From Zygnema cylindricum (lineage: Eukaryota > Streptophyta > Zygnematophyceae > Zygnematales > Zygnemataceae), in NCBI GenBank assembly GCA_037447655.1, contig JBBHKE010001764.1:308737-370736 (forward strand): 62,000 nt of DNA. The letters are read 5' to 3'. Both the position numbers and the translations under genes were made by a program. The stretch's first letter is position 1, and each line of letters opens with the position of its first letter. Below are positions 56,117 through 62,000 of the stretch, one piece after another. The notes below the pieces were generated by a model. That model was given only the letters and a program-made list of their open reading frames with translations, was not told the origin of the DNA and made no database searches.

Positions 56117-56839
56117 ATGGAGGTCTCAGAGTTTCAGGTTATGGGCCCACACTCTAGGGTACCAATCTTTAATGGAACTGGCTTCATATACTGGGAAAGT
56201 ATGATGATAGGAGCTCTATGCGAAAAAAGGTTTTGGGGGATAGTGAGTGGACGATTGGGGCGTCCATCAAGTCTTGGAATTCCTCCAGGGTTTAAAGGAA
56301 GCAGATTCACCAGGAAAGAGGATTCACCTTCAACGGAGGAAACAAAGGAAGGAGAGGTGGTGGACAAAGGAAAGGAGAAGGAGGCGACCACACCAATAGC
56401 AACTGGTTTAGCATTCATGTCACCTATTCCGAGGAACGAGGAGAATGATACTGAAACCTGGGATTTCAACAATATGGCGGCAAAGCACTTCATCCTACGC
56501 CATCTCACTCAAGGACTTCCATGTCCTCATTTGCAGGTAGAGAGGGCATCCGATCTTTGGATGGCTCTCATAGAGATGTACCGAAATGGTACGATTCAGC
56601 AACAACAGTTGGCTGATCAGAAAGTTAAGGAGTATGTATACAAAGGGGGAAATATGTTGGATTTTTGCAATGAGCTTGCTACACTCTTCATGGAGCTAGA
56701 GAGTGCGGGTAAAGTTTTTAGTGAAAAAGAAAAAGTTAACTGTTTACTAATGAAGTTACCTGATGAGTTCGAGAACATAGTCAACCGTGTGCAGGACTTG
56801 CCGGACTCAAGGTGGATATGGAACTCAGTGGTAGGATGA
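56117..56839 (+). CDS. A1 Gag N-terminal part (frameshifted end)
   Basis: ATG 56117 lies 20 nt inside the LTR, and the primer site encodes VMGP. It was chosen because all copia families here share it. Contains FIYWESMM, FILRHLTQGL and MKLPDEFENIVNRV of copia Gag. It reads WNSVVG and then stops at TGA, because one G of GTAGGG in A2 is missing near 56832-56835. Gag forms the particle around element RNA. Confidence 0.9.
   Translation: MEVSEFQVMGPHSRVPIFNGTGFIYWESMMIGALCEKRFWGIVSGRLGRPSSLGIPPGFKGSRFTRKEDSPSTEETKEGEVVDKGKEKEATTPIATGLAFMSPIPRNEENDTETWDFNNMAAKHFILRHLTQGLPCPHLQVERASDLWMALIEMYRNGTIQQQQLADQKVKEYVYKGGNMLDFCNELATLFMELESAGKVFSEKEKVNCLLMKLPDEFENIVNRVQDLPDSRWIWNSVVG
56137..56149 (+). other. 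Primer-binding site of A1
   Basis: GGTTATGGGCCCA, no spacer after the LTR. Complement of the anticodon arm (TGGGCCCATAACC) of initiator tRNA-Met. Confidence 0.88.
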
Positions 56840-59800
56840 TTCTCGTTCGAGAGAATACGATTGAGATCCGAAGGGGAGGAAAGAGTGGCCAAGCCTTGGC
56901 AACAGCGACCGATTGGAGGAACAAGGATTCCCGGAAACCAGTCGGAAACTATGGGGGTAGGGAGCAGAAAAAACAGGTTGGCGAGTTCGAACCAAGGGCT
57001 CCCAAAGGTTTATGTCATTTTTGTAAGAAACCGGGGCACTATATGGCAGAGTGCACCAAGCTAACCGAGCTTCGGTTAAAGGAGGGGCAGACCGGTGGTA
57101 CCCCGAGAGGAAAGAAAAAGGCCCTTGTCACACAGGTTCTTGAGGCGGAATCCGAGGACGAGGACGATGAGCTCCTTTTGGATGAGGAGTTGGAGGCGAA
57201 AACTGAGGTTGAAATTCCACGAAGGCAGAAATGTGCTTACGGTGGATTGAAAGGTGAAGCAGGCTGGATTATAGATTCAGGTGCCTCAATGCACATGTGT
57301 AAGGATAGACACCTGTTCACTAAGATAAGAAAGATTCCCACCGTAGAGATAGAGTACGGGGATGGGAGGATAGTCACCACTACTCTTGTAGGATCGGTAG
57401 ATCTGAAAGTGTTAGTAGAAGGAAAGACATCCATATTAACATTCTCCGATGTATTGTTTATTCCGGAGCTGAACAAAAACCTTATCTCTACATCAGTATT
57501 AGATGATAAGGGTTTTTTCACTAGCACTAGGGAAGGAGTCTTTACTGCTAGTTTTGAGGAGGATGTCTATTTCATTGCTGAGAAAGGTAGCCATGGGATG
57601 TTTAGGCTGATCTTAAGTAATGAAACGAAGAAACTTTATTATGCTGGTGTTCATGATATTATGATGTGGCATAAGAGGCTTGGGCATGTGAATCTAGATA
57701 AGTTAAGAGAGATGAAGAAGATGGGAGTGGTGGAAGGGATTCAGTTCAGTGAGAGTGATGATATAAGTGATTGTAGTGGGTGTGCTCAAGGTAAAGCACA
57801 CAGATTACCCTTTCCAAAAACAGCCACCTACAAGGGAGAAAAACTTCTAGATCTAGTACACACAGATATTTGGGGACCGGCTAGAGTGCCCTCACCGGGG
57901 GGGAAGAGATTTATGATGACTATAACTGATGATTGGTCTCGGTATTCCCGAGTATATTTTTTGAAAAACAAGTCAGAGGCTGAGGACTGTTTTAGACAAT
58001 ATAAAGCATGGAGCGAAAAACTCCATGAAACTCCAATCAAGAGAGTAAGGAGTGACAATGGTGGAGAGTATACTTCTAACCAGTTTGAGGATTTTTTGAG
58101 GGAAGATGGGGTTCAACACCAAAAGACAGTGCCAGAAAATCCTGAACAGAATGGGGTAGCTGAAAGGTTAAATAGAACACTAAGTGATAGTGCTAGAAGT
58201 ATGTTGTCGGATAAGAAGATAGGAAAAAGGTTTTGGGCAGAAGCAATGAACTGTGCTAATTACCTCAAAAATAGAGTTCTTACTTCAGCTATAAAAGATC
58301 AAACACCTTATGAGAGATGGACAGGCCGGAAACCAGACTTATCTCATTTAAAGGTTTTCGGCAGTCAAGTATTCAGTCTAGATACTGATCGGTCCAATTG
58401 GAAGCTAGATCCTAAAGGAAAACCGGGATACTTATTAGGATATGATGAGGATGTTAAAGGATATAGAGTTTATGATCTAAAAAGAGAAGATATAATCTTA
58501 GTAAAGCATCTAGTAGTTATGGATGAAGGAAAGTCTGTGGATCCCTTCAAATATACAAAGTCAGTAAAAATCAGATTTGAGTCAGAAAATTCTGATGACT
58601 TTGAGCTTCCTAACTATCCAGGTTTTAGAGACGATGACATTCTTGCAGGAACAAATCAGACCGAAAAGGACTCGGCTGTGGAAACTCCAGTGACAACTCT
58701 ACTCGAAGCGGAAGACGTGGTGGAAATTGATTCAGAATCAAGGGATAGGGGAGAAGCCGAGTTTGTTCGAAAGAATCCACGAGAACCATCTATTCCGGCC
58801 TCAGATTTTGAGGGAGGGAGGAGAAGTAGCAAAAGACTGCAAGAAAAACAGGTTAATAACAAGGTAACTAAACTATCTCATCAAGATGAACCTCAAACTT
58901 ATCGAGAGGCGATGACTTGTCCAGAAAGAAACCGGTGGAAGACAGCCATCAATGAGGAGATGGCTTCAATCATGGCAGCCGATACTTGGGAGCTGGTGGA
59001 CTGTCCACCTAACCGAAAACCAATCGGTTGTAAGTGGGTTTTCAAACTAAAACTGAACCCAGATAACACAATCGAGCGCTACAAGGTCAGATTAGTGGCA
59101 AAGGGATTTACACAAAAGGAAGGAATTGACTACGAGGAAACCTTTGCCCCGGTGGTCAGATTTCCCTCCGTCCGCATACTTCTCAGTTTAGCAGCGGCGG
59201 AAGACATGGAAGTGCACCAGATGGACATCAAAACAGCCTTTTTGCATGGAGAATTAGAAGAGGAGATCTTCATGCGACAACCCGAAGGGTTTGTGGAAGA
59301 AGGAGAGGAGAGTAAGGTATGCCGGCTGATTAAATCTCTTTATGGTTTGAAACAAGCGCCCCGACAGTGGAATAAGAAGCTTGATGAGTTTCTTACCGGT
59401 CTAGGATATATTCGGATCAGCTCAGATCACTCAATCTATGTTTTCGAAGATGAGGAAGGTTTTATATTTATTGCAATTTATGTTGATGATTTGCTTGTTT
59501 TAAGTAAATCAATGGAAAAAATTAATAAACTGAAAACCGATCTTAAGAGGAGATTTGAAATGAAGGATATGGGGGAAGCAAAATATATTTTGGGAATTCA
59601 AGTAGAGAGAGACCGAAAAAGAAAAATTATAAGATTGACTCAAAAGGAAGCAATAGGGAACATGCTTGAAAAATTTCAAATGGATAAAGCTAATAGTTGT
59701 ACAACTCCAATGGAATTGAAGAAGGGAAGTGAGGGGAGTGAGGAAGAAGGAGTCATAGTCTTAGACGAGGAATTATCTCCTGAAGAACAGAAGTACATGC

Positions 59801-60474
59801 AGACTATTCCTTACAGGCAAGTAGTGGGAAGTCTAATCTATTTTATGAGTTGTACCCGGCCGGATTTAGCTACAGCTGTAGGAGTGCTGAGTAGAAGTCT
59901 AAATGCTCCCACTAAGAAGGATTGGGAGGCAGCTAAGAGAGTCCTTAGATACTTGGTAGGAACTAGAGATCTATGGTTGCATTTGGGTGGGGAGAATACT
60001 GACATCACTACTTGGAGTGATGCCAGTTATGGTGATGCTCCGATGAGGAGATGTACTTCTGGATATGTATTATATGTGGGTGATGGGGCTTGCTGTTGGA
60101 GTAGCAAACAGCAAAAGGTTATTGCTCAGTCCACCATGGAGGCTGAGTATATGGCCTCTTGCTCTGCTGTAAAAGAATTGATGTGGGTCAAGTCTTTGCT
60201 TGGTGAGCTTGGTCACCTTAAGAGTGGTGTGCAGAAAATATTTTGTGATAATCAGGCAGCAATCGCTATTTCTGCCAATCCTAAACACCATTTTAAAGCC
60301 AAACACATGGACATCAGACTCAGCTTTGTTAGAGAGAAAGTAGAAAACAAAATAATCAGTTTAGAGTACAGACCACATAGTGAGATGGAAGCAGATATGA
60401 TGACCAAACCTGTGCCTTCCCCTAAGCTAATTTTTTGCAGGGAGAAGTGTGGTCTGAAATTAAAGATTGACTAG
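56836..60474 (+). CDS. A1 Gag C-terminus plus Pol (protease, integrase, reverse transcriptase, RNase H)
   Basis: 1212 codons without a stop, counted from ATG 56836, which continues the Gag frame after the one-base loss. Zinc knuckle CHFCKKPGHYMAEC at 60-73; protease DSG at Asp 147; integrase zinc domain His 279 to Cys 313 and Cys 316; core Asp 344, Asp 407, Glu 443; reverse transcriptase YVDD 882-885; RNase H Asp 1062, Glu 1102, Asp 1138; tail TKPVPSPKL. All catalytic residues are present in the copia order. Restoring one base would be needed to join it to Gag, so the copy is inactive as read unless the base is a sequence error. It is the best source of enzyme for its relatives here. Confidence 0.93.
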   Translation: MILVRENTIEIRRGGKSGQALATATDWRNKDSRKPVGNYGGREQKKQVGEFEPRAPKGLCHFCKKPGHYMAECTKLTELRLKEGQTGGTPRGKKKALVTQVLEAESEDEDDELLLDEELEAKTEVEIPRRQKCAYGGLKGEAGWIIDSGASMHMCKDRHLFTKIRKIPTVEIEYGDGRIVTTTLVGSVDLKVLVEGKTSILTFSDVLFIPELNKNLISTSVLDDKGFFTSTREGVFTASFEEDVYFIAEKGSHGMFRLILSNETKKLYYAGVHDIMMWHKRLGHVNLDKLREMKKMGVVEGIQFSESDDISDCSGCAQGKAHRLPFPKTATYKGEKLLDLVHTDIWGPARVPSPGGKRFMMTITDDWSRYSRVYFLKNKSEAEDCFRQYKAWSEKLHETPIKRVRSDNGGEYTSNQFEDFLREDGVQHQKTVPENPEQNGVAERLNRTLSDSARSMLSDKKIGKRFWAEAMNCANYLKNRVLTSAIKDQTPYERWTGRKPDLSHLKVFGSQVFSLDTDRSNWKLDPKGKPGYLLGYDEDVKGYRVYDLKREDIILVKHLVVMDEGKSVDPFKYTKSVKIRFESENSDDFELPNYPGFRDDDILAGTNQTEKDSAVETPVTTLLEAEDVVEIDSESRDRGEAEFVRKNPREPSIPASDFEGGRRSSKRLQEKQVNNKVTKLSHQDEPQTYREAMTCPERNRWKTAINEEMASIMAADTWELVDCPPNRKPIGCKWVFKLKLNPDNTIERYKVRLVAKGFTQKEGIDYEETFAPVVRFPSVRILLSLAAAEDMEVHQMDIKTAFLHGELEEEIFMRQPEGFVEEGEESKVCRLIKSLYGLKQAPRQWNKKLDEFLTGLGYIRISSDHSIYVFEDEEGFIFIAIYVDDLLVLSKSMEKINKLKTDLKRRFEMKDMGEAKYILGIQVERDRKRKIIRLTQKEAIGNMLEKFQMDKANSCTTPMELKKGSEGSEEEGVIVLDEELSPEEQKYMQTIPYRQVVGSLIYFMSCTRPDLATAVGVLSRSLNAPTKKDWEAAKRVLRYLVGTRDLWLHLGGENTDITTWSDASYGDAPMRRCTSGYVLYVGDGACCWSSKQQKVIAQSTMEAEYMASCSAVKELMWVKSLLGELGHLKSGVQKIFCDNQAAIAISANPKHHFKAKHMDIRLSFVREKVENKIISLEYRPHSEMEADMMTKPVPSPKLIFCREKCGLKLKID

Positions 60475-60487
60475 AAAATAAGGGGAG

Positions 60488-61536
60488 TGTAGAAGTTAAT
60501 GGTTTTATTAGTATTTTCTAGGTCTGAAAAGAAATATAGAAGTCGAGGCAGTCTATCTCTAACTTCTCTCTCCAACTCTCAAACTTGTCGCAGTCACTGA
60601 GAAATTGGAGAGGAAGCTAGAGCCATGGCTCCCTTGGCTATCCTGAGGTTTACGGGAATTTTATATTAGGGTTTATTTATTTAATTAAAATGTATGTGCC
60701 GGCGGCAGGATTTGATCCTTGTACCTGTCGGCCGGCAGACACGAAATAGCCGGTAGCCTTAGCCGTTTAATCTAGCGGTAGTGTTACCTAGCATATAGTT
60801 TGATAATTATTTACATATTTATACAAGCGTTAAACCATTTAACTGAAATGAATTACGGGATACATAGATCCAGTAATATATAATGTACGACTTACGGTAC
60901 AGACAAAAATCAGTACCGCGCATTTGTTTCGTAAAAGAAAAAAATACCGCGCATTTATTTATTACGGCTACGATTAAAGCCGAATTTAATCGGACGGCCG
61001 GGATTAGCGCCGAGATCGCGGAGGAAGATTTCGGCGGTTTGTGGCCATCGCCACATCGGATGACGCGTGGCGAAATTCCGTTGGATTGTGGAATCTCCGG
61101 AGATTATGGCACCGAATCCAGATTTGACATGTGTCGACATTTTGGCCATGTCGTACAATGTCCGTACATAAAGTACACCGGCAGCTGTACTTTTACGTAC
61201 GGAACTCAATTCTGATTGGTTCCGTACATCAGTAGATAGAGTCTGTGAGAGAGATAGGACTTAGAAAAATTAGAAGATAGGACCCCCTCTCCCAGAGAGC
61301 TTCTGTACAAAAGGTCAACTTTGACCCTCCATAACTTACTGCTCAGGGGAGCAAATTCAGAGATTCTTTTTGTTATCGACTCAGGGGAGTCTTGTCTTCA
61401 CAGGGGTGAAGTTGGTTAGAGTTTTTGTCTGCCAGGGTGGCAGTTATTTTTGCTTAAACACAAAGGGGTCAGGATTATCCTAGAGGCTTCTTCGAAGCTG
61501 TCCACTCTGAGGACTTATGGAGGTCTCAGAGTTTCA
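60488..61536 (+). repeat. A1 3' LTR
   Basis: 1049 bp, same parts as the 5' LTR. Leader hairpins at 61340-61443. Confidence 0.95.
60696..60776 (-). promoter_or_regulatory. Antisense tRNA-like Pol III module, A1 3' LTR
   Basis: Same as 55296-55377 with one change in the variable arm. ACATTTTAATT downstream. Confidence 0.65.
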
Positions 61537-61554
61537 GAAAAAAACTGACCTTGT

Positions 61555-62000
61555 TGAAATTATGTGAGCTCTATTCCCCCACATAAATCGCAGATCCAAA
61601 GAAGCTTATCTAAATTGTGCCAACTCCAAGTTGATACAAACCCAAATGACTAACACCTTGATAGTCAGAACCCCAATACAGCTTCACCCTTGTGGAAGAA
61701 GAAAATTTGGGTGCTCAGTTCCCCAACAGAGTATAAAGTTAGAATATGAGTATTTAGACACATTCCCCCACTTTGAATTTCCCTTACAAATGCAGCCACA
61801 CTGGCAGGAAAAATCTCTGACCGACTACAGCTTTGTGTAGCTTGGACTCCCTTGAGTCCGCAGCAAAAAGAATCACTGAATTTGCTTCTCTGCGCTGTTA
61901 GTTATGGCTAGTCAAAGTTGACCTTTTGTACAAAAGTTCTCTCAAAGAGAGGCGGCTACCTACTACATTTCCTAATTCCTAAAACCCCTCTCTAAACCCT
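61555..62000 (-). mobile_element. Copia LTR E2, cut by window end
   Basis: Minus-strand LTR starting TGAAATTATGTGAGC. Homologous to the end of E1 (GATAAGCTTCTTTGGATCTG..., TATCAACTTGGAGT..., leader hairpins GGACTC-AAGG-GAGTCC and CTACAC-AAAG-CTGTAG-like). The tRNA-like region would lie beyond the window. Confidence 0.75.

Larger units (their letters stand above)
55088..56136 (+). repeat. A1 5' LTR
   Basis: 1049 bp, TGTAGAAACTAATGG...GTCTCAGAGTTTCA. In order: conserved-loop hairpin, tRNA-like module, ACGT-type enhancer sites, GTAC hairpin (55761-55803), GGTCAAC/TTGACC (about 55912-55925), AGGG-loop hairpins, gag ATG at 56117. Confidence 0.95.
55088..61536 (+). mobile_element. Copia element A1, nearly intact
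   Basis: 5' LTR 55088-56136 and 3' LTR 60488-61536, both 1049 bp and differing at about 18 positions by eye (about 1.7 %). Primer site 56137-56149, polypurine AAATAAGGGGAG, target duplication GAAAA at 55083-55087 and 61537-61541. One continuous gag-pol apart from a single-base deletion. Confidence 0.95.

Overview
The window is about 62 kb of transposable-element DNA, and I see no host protein gene in it. The host is a land plant or close relative. Two elements carry primer-binding sites that match the 3' end of the plant-type initiator tRNA-Met (TGGTATCAGAGC, TGGTATCAAAGC). The elements themselves are Ty1/copia, Ty3/gypsy, TRIM, TR-GAG and a LINE relic, with deep nesting and frequent C-to-T stop codons. 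A seedless plant (bryophyte or lycophyte) is a guess only.

Layout. 1-4937 is AT-rich non-coding DNA with small hairpins and diverged repeats. 4938-5863 is a decayed copia LTR (C3). 5864-11300 is a gag-only copia-like element (F, minus), interrupted in its right LTR by a solo LTR (E1, 9708-10898). 11301-27066 is a deleted copia element (G, minus) whose 5' LTR is split by copia A2 (14855-27021, plus). The 5' LTR of A2 is in turn split by copia B1 (15174-21500, minus). 27067-27797 is a copia fragment (B4). 28329-34772 is a decayed copia (B2, plus) inserted at the edge of a broken gypsy element (34775-37710). 37711-49279 is copia B3 (plus). It is interrupted by A3 (38748-40183), a 553-bp TRIM (40184-40736) and copia C1 (41350-47500, minus, 5-bp duplication ATTGC). 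49280-50455 is the 3' end of copia C2, inside degraded copia D (50456-53734). D lies next to a LINE-like relic (53735-54480). 55088-61536 is copia A1, almost intact, with a GAAAA duplication. 61555-62000 is part of another LTR (E2).

What is unusual. Nearly every copia LTR carries, about 150-210 bp from its start and antisense to the element, a tRNA-like module with Pol III A-box and B-box matches followed by a run of at least four T. The TRIM also carries a tRNA-like gene in its LTRs, but in the sense direction. The copia elements have a primer site (GGTTATGGGCCCA) complementary to the anticodon arm of initiator tRNA-Met, as in half-tRNA priming of Drosophila copia. That site is translated as the Gag residues QVMGP, because the gag ATG sits exactly 20 nt inside the 5' LTR. 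The leader also holds conserved hairpins: a series with AGGG apical loops, a stem with a near-invariant 18-nt loop, and a GTAC hairpin. Their stems change in a compensatory way between families.

All family labels (A-G) are mine, made by comparing copies inside this window. Similarity figures are by eye.
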